Assembly (NCBI RefSeq): GCF_900182565.1
Contig: NZ_FXTI01000003.1
Location: 273,893-337,892, forward strand
Source: Melghirimyces algeriensis
GTDB lineage: Bacteria > Bacillota > Bacilli > Thermoactinomycetales > DSM-45169
DNA: 64,000 bases
Reading direction: 5' to 3'
This document shows, in pieces, positions 35,821 through 44,846 of this stretch (position 1 is its first letter; each line of letters starts with the position of its first letter). The notes under the pieces are model-generated. The model had not been told where the DNA came from, made no database searches, and saw only the letters and a program-made list of their open reading frames with translations. The position numbers and the translations under genes are program-made.

Positions 35821-37218
35821 ATGTCGATTGAGAATCTTTGCAGAAAACACACTTCATTGACGGATGAAGATATCCAGCAAATCTGCGATTTGAGTAAAAA
35901 TCTCCAAATGATCGCTGATCTGTCCCAAGCGAATGTATTTATCGATTGTCCGGTCCAAGACGGCCCCCACGCCGTAGTGGTTGCGGAAGCGAGCCCCTCG
36001 ACGGGATCTTCCCTGTACAAGAAATCCGTTGTGGGACAGTGGGCCTATGAGATGTACGAGCCAGCGGTGGCACGGACTCATCAGACGGGAGAACCTACCA
36101 TTCGCAACCGGGCGATTACTCAAGAGGGGAAAACGGTAAAACAAAGTGTGGTTCCAGTAAAGAACGATCAAGGCAAAACGATCGGCTCCCTGATTATGGA
36201 GCAGGATATCAGTCTGCAGCTACGGCATGAGAACCAACTGCGTGCCCTATCTCATACAACGGAGCATCTCAGCGAGACGTTGATGGGGATGACAGAGCAG
36301 GGGTCGCTGATCTCCGATCTGATTCAGGAAGCGCTGTTCCTGGTGAACCGTAAAGGCCACATTGTCTACGCGAATACACAGGCGCTCAATTTGCTGGGGG
36401 AGAATAAAGGACAGGAAGTCCCAGTAGAAGATCAGCTTGAGTTTCTTCGCGACCTGGATTACCGATCACACGTGGTTCACTATGAAGAAGTCCGATCGGG
36501 GAGAAAGACGCTGGGGGTCAAGAGCATCAGTCTGCGAAAGGACAACCGGCGCATCGGCACCCTGTTGATGATTCGGGATGTAACGGAACTTCGGGAAAAA
36601 GAGCGGCAACTAATGGTGAAATCTACGGTGATCAAGGAGATTCACCATCGGGTGAAGAACAACCTGCAGATGATCGCCAGCCTCCTTCGCCTGCAAATGA
36701 GGAGGACTCGCTCTAAAGAAGTGAAAAGCATCTTTCAGGAGAGTCTGAATCGAATCCTCAGCATCGCCTCCGTCCACGAGATCTTCTCCAATACCGGTCT
36801 GGAAGAAGTGGAGATCCTGGAGATGATGAAAAAGATCGGGGCAAAGCTGGTGGTGAACGGTCAACCTGACAAGGAGATTGAAATCGCTTTCACTGGGAAA
36901 CCGATCATTCTCTCATCCGACAAGGCGGTGTCGCTGGCCCTGGTGGTGAATGAGCTGATCCAGAACAGTGTTGAACACGCCTTTGTTGACCAGCCATACG
37001 GTCGGATCGGAGTACACCTTGAGCCCCTGGGGTATGAGGTACGGGTACGGATTTGGGATGATGGATACGGGTTACCCACCGAGCGAAACGAGGGAGCTTC
37101 ACTCGGTCTGCAAATTGTTCGGACCTTGGTGGAACAGGACTTAGCCGGTTCCTTCTCCATCTTTCCGACAACAAAAGGGACTGAAGCGATCGTCCAGATT
37201 CCGTTGGAGGAGGGATAA
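35821..37218 (+). CDS. Sensor histidine kinase (HisKA_2), EutW-like
   Basis: 465 residues, cytoplasmic (no transmembrane segment). Residues ~15-135 form a GAF-like histidine kinase N-terminal sensor, ~165-255 a PAS domain (FLVNRKGHIVYANTQALNLLGEN), then HisKA_2 with EIHHRVKNNLQMIASLLRLQ (phospho-His H275 or H276). The ATPase domain follows, with N-box NELIQNSVEHAF and G-box DDGYGLP and EGASLGLQIV. It resembles EutW and the partners of ANTAR regulators. The ATG at 35821 was chosen over an upstream GTG that falls inside the terminator. The stop is 1 bp before the response regulator. Confidence 0.87.
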   Translation: MSIENLCRKHTSLTDEDIQQICDLSKNLQMIADLSQANVFIDCPVQDGPHAVVVAEASPSTGSSLYKKSVVGQWAYEMYEPAVARTHQTGEPTIRNRAITQEGKTVKQSVVPVKNDQGKTIGSLIMEQDISLQLRHENQLRALSHTTEHLSETLMGMTEQGSLISDLIQEALFLVNRKGHIVYANTQALNLLGENKGQEVPVEDQLEFLRDLDYRSHVVHYEEVRSGRKTLGVKSISLRKDNRRIGTLLMIRDVTELREKERQLMVKSTVIKEIHHRVKNNLQMIASLLRLQMRRTRSKEVKSIFQESLNRILSIASVHEIFSNTGLEEVEILEMMKKIGAKLVVNGQPDKEIEIAFTGKPIILSSDKAVSLALVVNELIQNSVEHAFVDQPYGRIGVHLEPLGYEVRVRIWDDGYGLPTERNEGASLGLQIVRTLVEQDLAGSFSIFPTTKGTEAIVQIPLEEG

Positions 37219-37219
37219 C

Positions 37220-37807
37220 ATGCCGGAACGCATCCTAGTGGCGGAAGATGAATCGATCATGCGTATGGATCTGAAGGAGATGCTGATGGAAGCGGGATAC
37301 GAAATCGCCGGGGAAGCCGGCGACGGAGAGCGGGCGGTGGAATTGTCCTACCGCTTTCGCCCTGACCTGATCATCATGGACATCAAGATGCCGAAGATGA
37401 ACGGGATCAAAGCGAGCCGGATCATCACCCGTTCTCTACAGATTCCCATCCTGCTATTGACTGCGTACAGCCAGAGGGAGTTGATAGAGCAGGCGAAAGA
37501 CGCGCTGGTTACCGGTTATCTGGTAAAGCCAGTCCGCGAATCGGACCTGATTCCGGCGGTGGAAGTCGCCCTCGCCCAAGCTGGACGAATCGCCTCTATG
37601 CAACAGAAGATGGACACAGTGGAGCAGAAACTCAAGGATCGAAAGGTGGTGGAACGAGCGAAGGGCCTATTGATGAAACAGTACGACTGGTCGGAAGAAC
37701 AGGCATATCAGTATCTGCGGAAGAGCAGTATGGACCGGCAAATACCCATCGGTGAGCGGGCCGGGGAGATTTTGAAGAAGCAAGAAGGAAAAGTATATCA
37801 AAAATGA
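37220..37807 (+). CDS. ANTAR-domain response regulator, EutV-like
   Basis: 195 residues. The receiver domain has the acidic pair in VAEDES, phospho-Asp D54 in LIIMDIKMPKMNG, and the Lys of VKPVRESD. A coiled-coil linker (RIASMQQKMDTVEQKLKDRK) leads to the C-terminal ANTAR domain (VVERAKGLLMKQYDWSEEQAYQYLRK), which binds RNA hairpins and stops transcription termination. It is co-translated with the kinase. Likely targets are the two leaders with A1-x-x-G4 hexaloops, at 35753 and 37819. Confidence 0.92.
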   Translation: MPERILVAEDESIMRMDLKEMLMEAGYEIAGEAGDGERAVELSYRFRPDLIIMDIKMPKMNGIKASRIITRSLQIPILLLTAYSQRELIEQAKDALVTGYLVKPVRESDLIPAVEVALAQAGRIASMQQKMDTVEQKLKDRKVVERAKGLLMKQYDWSEEQAYQYLRKSSMDRQIPIGERAGEILKKQEGKVYQK

Positions 37808-37818
37808 ATAGAAAAAGA

Positions 37819-37865
37819 GGCAATGGCGCCCAAGAACCCTCATCAGAGGGAGTTTCTTGGGTGCT
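37819..37865 (+). promoter_or_regulatory. ANTAR-type attenuator before the catabolic genes
   Basis: GGC(37819-37821)-AATGGC-GCC(37828-37830) again has a loop with A1 and G4. The overlapping terminator (GCGCCCAAGAA ... TTTCTTGGGTGC, then TTTTCT) ends at about 37868. GAATAGA stands 6-10 bases before the P2 stem in both leaders, so the two sites form one family. Confidence 0.7.
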
Positions 37866-37888
37866 TTTCTGTTAAGGGAGGCAAAAAG

Positions 37889-38659
37889 ATGGGGAAGAAA
37901 CCGTTAATCGGCATCACCGGATACCACGTTCGGGGAGAGGAGGGGTACGGTGGGAGCTTTCGCGGGTTACCCGGTCAGGGATTCAGCATCGTCGGCCACG
38001 ACTATATTCGCGCGGTCGAGCGGACGGGTGGTGTGGCTGTGGGAGTTCCCGTCGGAAGACAGAAAGATTGCCGCACCATCCTGGAAGGGTTGGACGGTCT
38101 GGTCTTGAGTGGTGGAGAGGATATCGATCCTTCTCTGTACGGAGAGCGACCGGACATGCGCTGCTGGCAGCTAACCCCGGAGCGGGACTGGTTTGAATTG
38201 GCGCTGATTGAAGAGGCGATCCATTTACGGAAACCAGTGTTGGCCATTTGCCGCGGAATGCAGCTGTTCAACATTCATTTCGGAGGGACATTGTATAAGG
38301 ATGTCGCCGATGTAAGAGTTGAGACCCTAACCCACCAATTTAACCGGGCTCCGCGCTGGTATTTAGCCCACCGGGTCAAGCTGCTCCATCCTATCCTAAC
38401 CGATTTATATGGAAAGGCGGAAATCGATACAAACAGCTACCACCATCAGGTGATCAAAGAACCAGGTGAGGGACTGTTCGTGTCAGCCACCGCCGAGGAC
38501 GGGGTGGTGGAAGGATTGTATCACCCGGACCACCCCAATATTCTCGCTGTCCAGTGGCACCCGGAGACGATGGCGGTGGAGTATGAGGAAGGGTTGCTCC
38601 CTTTCCGTTGGCTTATCGAACAAGTTAAGGGCGAAGGAGGAAAAAAAGATGAAAAGTGA
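37889..38659 (+). CDS. Gamma-glutamyl-amine hydrolase, PuuD-like class I amidotransferase
   Basis: 256 residues. Catalytic triad Cys121 (LAICRGMQLFNIHFGGTLYKD), His224 and Glu226 (VQWHPE). TNSYHHQ and GLVLSGGEDIDPSLYG match the PuuD/YfiS group, which splits gamma-glutamyl-GABA and related amides to release glutamate. The ATG at 37889 was chosen with AAGGGAGG before it. The gene is preceded by an ANTAR attenuator and overlaps the aldehyde-dehydrogenase gene by 11 bases. Confidence 0.88.
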   Translation: MGKKPLIGITGYHVRGEEGYGGSFRGLPGQGFSIVGHDYIRAVERTGGVAVGVPVGRQKDCRTILEGLDGLVLSGGEDIDPSLYGERPDMRCWQLTPERDWFELALIEEAIHLRKPVLAICRGMQLFNIHFGGTLYKDVADVRVETLTHQFNRAPRWYLAHRVKLLHPILTDLYGKAEIDTNSYHHQVIKEPGEGLFVSATAEDGVVEGLYHPDHPNILAVQWHPETMAVEYEEGLLPFRWLIEQVKGEGGKKDEK

Positions 38660-40091
38660 GATTCAATCACGCTGGAATTACTGTTGGATTGATGGCCGTA
38701 AAGTGGAATGGGCCGAGTCGGTGGAGGTGACCAATCCAGCAACGGGGGAGGAGATCGGTTACATTCCCAACGGGGGAGAGGAGCTGGCAATAAAGGCTGT
38801 CGATGCTGCCCATCAAGCATTTCCTGCGTGGTCCAAGCAGCCAGGCCCTGAGCGATCTCGTTATTTGAAGGAATGGGCGCGAAGGATTCAAGCAAAGAGC
38901 ACTGAATTGGCCCAACTCCTCTCCCAAGAGCAGGGTAAGCCCGTCTCTGAGGCGGAGGGAGAGCTAAGGGTTGCCGCTGAGTTTGTGGAGTGGTATGCCG
39001 AAGAGGCCAAGCGAATCTACGGGGAAGTAATCCCTCCTTCCCGCTCCAATCATCGGATTACTGTTCTGCGACAGCCGGTGGGGGTGGCGGCGCTGATCAC
39101 TCCCTGGAACTATCCTGCGGCGATGGTCACCCGTAAGGTAGCTCCAGCCCTTGCAGCCGGTTGTACGGTTGTTATGAAACCACCAAAGGAAACGCCCTTG
39201 ATTGCTGTGGCTTTGTTCGAAGAGTTAATGGCGACGGGTCTGCCCGATGGGGTGGCCAACCTGGTGACAGGCAAGGCATCAGCTATCGGTCAGGCATGGC
39301 TCACTGATTCACGGGTGCGCAAACTCTCCTTCACCGGGTCGACAGAAGTGGGCAAGATGTTGATGCGCCAGGCGGCGGACCAAGTGAAACGTCTTTCTCT
39401 GGAGCTGGGAGGAAACGCGCCAGCGATCGTCTTTTCTGACGCCGACCTGGACAAAGCTGCTGACGCTATTGTGGACAACAAATTTGAAAACTGTGGCCAG
39501 ATGTGCAATGGGATCAATCTGATCTATGCTCACCGAGAGATTGCCGATGCTTTGACGGAGCGAATCACTGACCGAGTACGGCAACTGAAGGTGGGAGAGG
39601 GGAGCCAGCCAGGGATGCAAGTGGGGCCCCTGATCAATGAAGAAGCACGCCATAAAGTGTCCTCTTTGATCGAAGATGCCCGGAAAAAAGGAGCAGAAAT
39701 CCGGGTTGGGGGAGAGGAGTTGTTTGAGAAAGGCAGTTTTTATGCGCCGACTGTTCTGTCTGGAGTGGATGATTCCATGAAGCTCACCCAAGAAGAGGTA
39801 TTCGGTCCCGTCGCTCCCATTCTCGCCTTTGATAAGGAAGAGGAGGTGATCGCTCGCAGTAACCGGACACCCTACGGACTAGCAGCCTATCTATTCACCC
39901 AAGACGTTAGCCGTATTCATCGTGTCAGCGAAGCGTTGGAGTTCGGCATGGTCGGGGTGAACGGAACCTCTCTCAGTTTCCCGCAAGCTCCCTTTGGCGG
40001 TATCAAGGAGAGTGGCATGGGTCGGGAAGGGGGACACCACGGGTTGAAGGAGTTCCTTGAGTTGAAGTATATCGCCACAGTATTGGATTGA
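38649..40091 (+). CDS. Aldehyde dehydrogenase (gamma-glutamyl-aldehyde / succinate-semialdehyde type)
   Basis: 480 residues. The Rossmann core includes ITPWNYPAAMVTRKVAPALAAGCTVVMKP. The catalytic base is Glu252 (LELGGNAP) and the nucleophile is Cys286 (GQMCNG). The neighbours suggest that it oxidises the gamma-glutamyl-aldehyde made by the SDR. GAAGGAGG precedes the ATG at 38649, inside the end of the hydrolase gene, so the two are coupled. Confidence 0.9.
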   Translation: MKSEIQSRWNYCWIDGRKVEWAESVEVTNPATGEEIGYIPNGGEELAIKAVDAAHQAFPAWSKQPGPERSRYLKEWARRIQAKSTELAQLLSQEQGKPVSEAEGELRVAAEFVEWYAEEAKRIYGEVIPPSRSNHRITVLRQPVGVAALITPWNYPAAMVTRKVAPALAAGCTVVMKPPKETPLIAVALFEELMATGLPDGVANLVTGKASAIGQAWLTDSRVRKLSFTGSTEVGKMLMRQAADQVKRLSLELGGNAPAIVFSDADLDKAADAIVDNKFENCGQMCNGINLIYAHREIADALTERITDRVRQLKVGEGSQPGMQVGPLINEEARHKVSSLIEDARKKGAEIRVGGEELFEKGSFYAPTVLSGVDDSMKLTQEEVFGPVAPILAFDKEEEVIARSNRTPYGLAAYLFTQDVSRIHRVSEALEFGMVGVNGTSLSFPQAPFGGIKESGMGREGGHHGLKEFLELKYIATVLD

Positions 40092-40115
40092 TTGAACCAT
40101 AAGGAGGGGCCGATA

Positions 40116-41513
40116 ATGAGCCAGACGTATACCAAAGCGCGAGCCAAAGGGATGATGACCAAACAGGAGCTGGAAGAAGCCGTCCGGGACGGGCGTATTG
40201 ACACTGTGATCGTTGCAATTGTTGATATGCAGGGACGATTGATGGGGAAACGCTTGACAGGGGATTATTTTCTGCAAGGTGGACTGGATCACGGCACACA
40301 TTTTTGCAATTATCTGTTGGGAACGGATATGGAGATGAACACGCCTCCAGGGTTCCGGGAGATGAACTGGGAAGGGGGATACGGCGACTGGCTGGCCCGT
40401 CCGGACTGGTCTACCCTGCGTTGGATTCCCTGGTTGAACAAAACGGCAATGGTGTTAGCCGATGTCGTCTCCGAGGAGACTGGGGAACTAATTGACATTG
40501 CTCCCCGCAGCATTTTGAAGAAGCAACTTCAAAAAAGTCGGAATCGTGGTTTTCACGTCGTGATGGCCAGCGAGCTGGAGTTTTATACGATGGAGGAAAC
40601 CTATGAATCGATTCACGACAAGGGTTATGAGGGATTATTAACGGCAGGCCGTTACAATGAGGATTACAACCTGCTACAGGGAACGAAAAATGAGCCGCTT
40701 TATCACAAATTCCGACAATATATGACAGAATCAGGGATTCCCGTCGAATCCTCTAAGGGGGAAGCCTGCGCCGGCCAGCACGAGGTGAATTTGGTATATG
40801 CCGATGCGCTCACCTCGGCGGACCGTCACGTTTCGTTCAAACACGGTTTGAAGGAGATCAGCATTCAGGAAGGATATGCAATCACGTTTATGGCCAAACC
40901 AGATCATCAGTGGACGGGGTCCAGTGGCCATATCCACATCAGCTTGTGGGACCCGGATAAAACGAACAATCTCTTCTATGACCCCACCGCAGAGAATCGC
41001 ATGTCGGAGACGATGCGTCACTTCCTTGGAGGTGTGATGAAATATACACGGGACTTCTCCCTCTGCTTCGCTCCAAACGTCAATTCCTACAAGCGATTTG
41101 CTCTGGAGAGCTGGGCTCCAGTCCATATCGTATGGAGTCGCGACAACCGTTCTGCTGGTATCCGCATCGTCGGGGACAAGCAAGGTCTCCGGATTGAGAA
41201 TCGGATTACAGGGGCGGATATTAATCCATACCTGGCCTATGCGGCAATGATTGGCGCCGGTCTGGAGGGAATTGAACAGAAAATCGAACCGGAAGAGGAA
41301 TTGAAGGGGAACGCCTATGAATCGAACGGTTCACTCCGCATCCCCAAATCGCTGTACGAGGCGATTGACTGCTGGGAAGAAAGCGATGCGGTGAAAAAGA
41401 TTCTGGGCGAGAGTGTGGCTTACCATTACGGGTATGCCGCCAAGCTAGAGCAGCAGGCCTATGATGCGGTTGTCACCACTTGGGAACGCGCCCGATATTT
41501 TGAGCAAGGATAA
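40116..41513 (+). CDS. Glutamine-synthetase-like gamma-glutamyl-amine ligase
   Basis: 465 residues, the GS fold. VDMQGRLMGKRLTGDYFL is the N-terminal start of the PuuA/GlnT/IpuC group. ASELEFYTMEE gives the metal-binding Glu pair, EACAGQHEVNLVYADAL the next Glu, and GSSGHIHISLWD the His that binds ATP. NSYKRF and IRIVGDKQGLRIENRITGADINPYLAYAAMI end the active site. In context it probably joins glutamate to an amine (ethanolamine or a polyamine) using ATP. AAGGAGGGG precedes the ATG at 40116. Confidence 0.9.
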   Translation: MSQTYTKARAKGMMTKQELEEAVRDGRIDTVIVAIVDMQGRLMGKRLTGDYFLQGGLDHGTHFCNYLLGTDMEMNTPPGFREMNWEGGYGDWLARPDWSTLRWIPWLNKTAMVLADVVSEETGELIDIAPRSILKKQLQKSRNRGFHVVMASELEFYTMEETYESIHDKGYEGLLTAGRYNEDYNLLQGTKNEPLYHKFRQYMTESGIPVESSKGEACAGQHEVNLVYADALTSADRHVSFKHGLKEISIQEGYAITFMAKPDHQWTGSSGHIHISLWDPDKTNNLFYDPTAENRMSETMRHFLGGVMKYTRDFSLCFAPNVNSYKRFALESWAPVHIVWSRDNRSAGIRIVGDKQGLRIENRITGADINPYLAYAAMIGAGLEGIEQKIEPEEELKGNAYESNGSLRIPKSLYEAIDCWEESDAVKKILGESVAYHYGYAAKLEQQAYDAVVTTWERARYFEQG

Positions 41514-41531
41514 AGAAGGGGGAAGAAAATC

Positions 41532-42299
41532 ATGCGGTTAAAAGATAAGGTTAGCATCATCACTGGTGCTGGAGGCGGAATGGGCTTGGTTGCCGCTCAG
41601 AAATTCGCTCAAGAAGGAGCCAAGGTAGCCGTCTTTGAAATCAGCGAGGAAGCGGGGAAAAAAGCGGCGGAAGAGATTAAGGCGAAGGGAGGGGAAGCGG
41701 AGTTTTTCCACTGTAACGTCGCCGATGAGACCAGTGTAAAGGCAGCCGTTCAGGAGACGGTGCAAACCTTTGGGAAAATCGATGTGCTCTACAACAATGC
41801 CGGAATTATGCCGGAAGATGACGAGTCGGTGATCAATACAGAGACGGCAGCCTGGGATCGCGTGCTGAATGTCAACGTGAAAGGGGTGATGCTAACTTGC
41901 AAATATGCCATCCCGGAAATGCTGAAGCAGGGGAGGGGATCAATCATTAACATCGCCTCTTTTGTCGCCTACATGGGATGTAGTGTGCCCCAGGATGCCT
42001 ATACCGCTTCTAAAGGAGCTGTAGTCTCCCTGACCAAATCCTTAGCGATACAGTTTCGTCCCCAAGGAGTTCGAACCAACGCCATCGCCCCTGGACCGAT
42101 CGAGACCCCGTTGATGACCGAGTGGTTGTTGACAGATAAAGAAGCACGGGATGTTCGCTTAGGTCGACAGCCCAGCGGCCGTTTCGGCAAACCGGAGGAT
42201 ATCGTTAACTGCGCTATCTATCTGGCTTCCGACGAGTCGGATTGGACGAATGGTTCAGTCATCCACGTGGATGGGGGAATCACCAGTAATTATTTTTGA
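41532..42299 (+). CDS. SDR dehydrogenase in the gamma-glutamyl pathway
   Basis: 255 residues. NAD-binding TGAGGGMG at 12-18, NNAG in the core (LYNNAGIMPED), and catalytic Ser (IASFVAYMG) and YTASKGA. The coenzyme loop VFEISEE suggests NAD. It lies between the ligase and the permease, with a GGGGGA ribosome site. An alcohol-oxidising step before the aldehyde dehydrogenase fits an amino alcohol substrate better than a diamine, which would need an oxidase or an aminotransferase. Confidence 0.85.
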   Translation: MRLKDKVSIITGAGGGMGLVAAQKFAQEGAKVAVFEISEEAGKKAAEEIKAKGGEAEFFHCNVADETSVKAAVQETVQTFGKIDVLYNNAGIMPEDDESVINTETAAWDRVLNVNVKGVMLTCKYAIPEMLKQGRGSIINIASFVAYMGCSVPQDAYTASKGAVVSLTKSLAIQFRPQGVRTNAIAPGPIETPLMTEWLLTDKEARDVRLGRQPSGRFGKPEDIVNCAIYLASDESDWTNGSVIHVDGGITSNYF

Positions 42300-42320
42300 T
42301 CCCTTACCACATGGATTGTT

Positions 42321-42350
42321 GGCCCCACACTCTCGTTTGTGTTCGGGGCC
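42321..42350 (+). terminator. Hairpin before the permease gene
   Basis: GGCCCC-ACAC pairs with GTGT-TC-GGGGCC. It has no U-run, so it may stabilise the transcript or be a partial attenuator between the SDR and permease genes. No A1-G4 hexaloop is present. Confidence 0.4.
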
Positions 42351-42417
42351 ATGAACCCCTTGTTGTTAGAAAATTTTAATAAAATCACTGATCATTCAAA
42401 ATGCGAGGTGAATGTTC

Positions 42418-43800
42418 ATGGCTGATACTCATTTAAAGAAAGCGCTCAAACCGATCCATCTGTGGGGGATCAGCGTAGGTATGGTGATATCCGGTCAGTA
42501 TTTCGGGTGGAACTACGGTTTTGAACAGGGTGGTACCCTAGGCCTAGCTGTCGCAGCTTTGATCATTACCGTCTTTTATGCCACCTTCATCTTCAGTTAT
42601 TCGGAGTTGTCTACATCCATCCCTCATGCGGGTGGGCCCTCCGCCTACGCCCGCAGGGCGATGGGACCGTTTATGGGCTTCATGACCGGATTGGCGGTGC
42701 TGTTTGAGTTTGTTTTCGCCCCACCGGCAATCGCTGTCGCTACCGGAGCCTACATCAACTTCCTGTTACCGGCAATCCCGACAATCTACGCTACCGTGGC
42801 TATTTTCATCTTCTTTATCCTGATTAACCTGGTTGGGGTAAAGGGGGCCGCTTTGATCGAAATGGTGGCTACGATTCTCGCCCTGATCGGGTTGGCCATT
42901 TACTTTGGAGCGGGGGCACCGCATGTTGAACTCTCCAATATTGTTAATGAGAAGGCCTTTGCTGGCGGCTGGACCGGAGTGTTTGCGGCAATTCCCTTCG
43001 CTATCTGGTTCTACTTGGCCTTTGAGGGAGCGGCTATGGCTGCCGAGGAAGTGGAAAACCCGAAACGGGATATCCCCATCGGCTTTATCACTGGGATACT
43101 CACTTTGATGCTCTGCACCGTCGGTACTCTGACCATTACTGCCGGATTGGGAGGGGGAGAGGGGAAACCCGCCGATTATCCGCTTCCCCAAGCGCTGGCT
43201 GACGCTTACGGAGAAAGCTCTTTCCTGCCTACATTGGTGGCTATCATCGGCTTAGCCGGATTGATCGCCAGCCTGCATGGGATTATCATCGGCTATTCCC
43301 GACAAGCTTTTGCACTGTCCCGTGCTGGCTATCTCCCAGCTTTTCTGTCCCGGCTGAACAGCCGAAAAGTTCCACACTGGGCTCTGATCGTACCGGGAGC
43401 CATCGGAGTTATTTGCGCCGCTTCGGCAGATTTTGCCAACGCCCTGATCATTCTGTCCGTCTTCGGGGCAGTGGTTATGTACATCCTTAGCATGATCTCT
43501 CTGTTTATCCTGCGCAAAAAAGAACCGAAACTGGAACGACCCTTTAAGGTATCCTATCCGGTGGTTCCAGGGATCGCGCTAATCCTAGCCCTGATCGCCA
43601 TGTACAGTGTGATGAAGTATAGCGTATTGACTACCAGCCTTCCTTTTCTAGGGTTTAACATTCCTCTCATCGTTGTGATCTTGCTCTTTTTTGGATTGGC
43701 AGCCGTCTATTATGCAGTGCAAGGAAACTCCCGGCTGCGACCGTTATCCGAGGAATTCGGTCTGATGGATGTACTGGAAGAGGGAAACGTTAATAAATAA
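42418..43800 (+). CDS. Ethanolamine permease-type amino acid/amine transporter
   Basis: 460 residues, ~12 helices, APC superfamily. KPIHLWGISVGMVISGQYFGWNYGFEQGGTLG is the ethanolamine-permease (EutP/Eat) start. PHAGGPSAYARRAMGPFMGFMTGLAVLFEFVFAPPAIAVATGAY continues the match. The tail ends GNSRLRPLSEEFGLMD. The ATG at 42418 follows GAGGTG. It closes the cluster and is followed by a long terminator. The substrate, ethanolamine or a similar amine, would be inferred from family and context. Confidence 0.83.
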   Translation: MADTHLKKALKPIHLWGISVGMVISGQYFGWNYGFEQGGTLGLAVAALIITVFYATFIFSYSELSTSIPHAGGPSAYARRAMGPFMGFMTGLAVLFEFVFAPPAIAVATGAYINFLLPAIPTIYATVAIFIFFILINLVGVKGAALIEMVATILALIGLAIYFGAGAPHVELSNIVNEKAFAGGWTGVFAAIPFAIWFYLAFEGAAMAAEEVENPKRDIPIGFITGILTLMLCTVGTLTITAGLGGGEGKPADYPLPQALADAYGESSFLPTLVAIIGLAGLIASLHGIIIGYSRQAFALSRAGYLPAFLSRLNSRKVPHWALIVPGAIGVICAASADFANALIILSVFGAVVMYILSMISLFILRKKEPKLERPFKVSYPVVPGIALILALIAMYSVMKYSVLTTSLPFLGFNIPLIVVILLFFGLAAVYYAVQGNSRLRPLSEEFGLMDVLEEGNVNK

Positions 43801-43871
43801 ACAGGCCTGGGTTGAAGATGAAACAAGCGAACTGATCGACTACGGACCAGCATGGACAAAGATATCTTCTT

Positions 43872-43923
43872 AACCCCAAACTTCCTAATCCCCTGCAAAT
43901 AAGGGATTAGGAAGTTTGGGGTT
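43872..43923. terminator. Terminator after the permease gene
   Basis: A 21-bp stem (43872-43892 / 43903-43923) with a 10-nt loop, followed by TTTT. It ends the catabolic cluster. Confidence 0.88.
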
Positions 43924-44048
43924 TTCCCGTTCCTATCAATTATTTGAGCCACAAAAAATATATTGGCATAAATCCGCTGTAAAGGGATTATTCAACACTT
44001 ATCCATCAATCATTTATTCGCCAATTCCTTACTGACCTTGAATAAAAT

Positions 44049-44846
44049 TCATTTTTCAGTGTTTTCATCATTGAGTTGACTGCGCTCGTTAAAAAAGGTT
44101 TTGTATCCGAGCTGTACAAACAAAATGACTGTTAACGATACAGCCCCAGTGATTCCAAGCATGACAGCAATCTGATATTCAATCGCTACGAGCGGGGAGA
44201 TACCGGAAAGAATTTGACCGGTCATCATACCCGGTAAAAAAACGATCCCCATACCAACCATTGAGTTGATCGTAGGAAGAATCGCCGAATCAAAGGCATG
44301 ATTGACTATTTCTTTTGTGGCTGCCTTGGGGGTAGCGCCCATCATCAAGGCCGCCTCCACGGTATGTTTTTGTGTTTTCATCCCTTTGACAAGTGTACTG
44401 ACTCCGAGTGTGATTCCCGTCATGGAGTTTCCGATAATCATTCCGGCAAGCGGGATGAAGTAACGTGGTTCATACCACGGTGAAAAGTGAATGACGATGA
44501 AGTCAAAGTATAGCAGGCTGCACAATGTACCGATGATCATGGACAGGGCAATCACGTTCTTGATGGCCCGTGAGATCCCCAGCTTCACTCGCTTATAGAT
44601 GTTATGAATGGCGAACGCTTCCATCAACGCTACAACAAGGATGGTGTATAACGGATGGGGATGCGCGAACAGATACATCAAGATATAGCCGACAATTACT
44701 AACTGGAGGGTCATGCGTAGGGTAGCAATCAAAATTTCCTTTTCACGTGGAATTTTCCGCTGCTTTACCATTACGAGCAGTAGCAAAACAAAAATATAGG
44801 AGGCAACTAATTGCCAAAACGTGAGATCAATCATCTTATCACTCAT
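44049..44846 (-). CDS. ABC permease, FetB/UPF0014-like
   Basis: 265 residues and ~7 helices. FetB-type blocks: YIFVLLLLVMVKQRKIPREKEILIATLRMTLQLVIVGYILMYLF, MIIGNSMTGITLGVSTLVKGMKT and GATPKAATKEIVNHAFDSAILPTINSMVGMGIVFLPGMMTGQIL. In E. coli FetAB exports iron and helps against oxidative stress. Start at 44846 with AGGAG 7 bases before. It overlaps the ATPase gene by 8 bases. Confidence 0.82.
   Translation of the reverse strand: MSDKMIDLTFWQLVASYIFVLLLLVMVKQRKIPREKEILIATLRMTLQLVIVGYILMYLFAHPHPLYTILVVALMEAFAIHNIYKRVKLGISRAIKNVIALSMIIGTLCSLLYFDFIVIHFSPWYEPRYFIPLAGMIIGNSMTGITLGVSTLVKGMKTQKHTVEAALMMGATPKAATKEIVNHAFDSAILPTINSMVGMGIVFLPGMMTGQILSGISPLVAIEYQIAVMLGITGAVSLTVILFVQLGYKTFFNERSQLNDENTEK

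Noticed and set aside
37823..37888. Longer start of the hydrolase gene
   Set aside because: It would put the start codon inside the ANTAR hairpin and terminator; the ATG at 37889 has a proper ribosome site.
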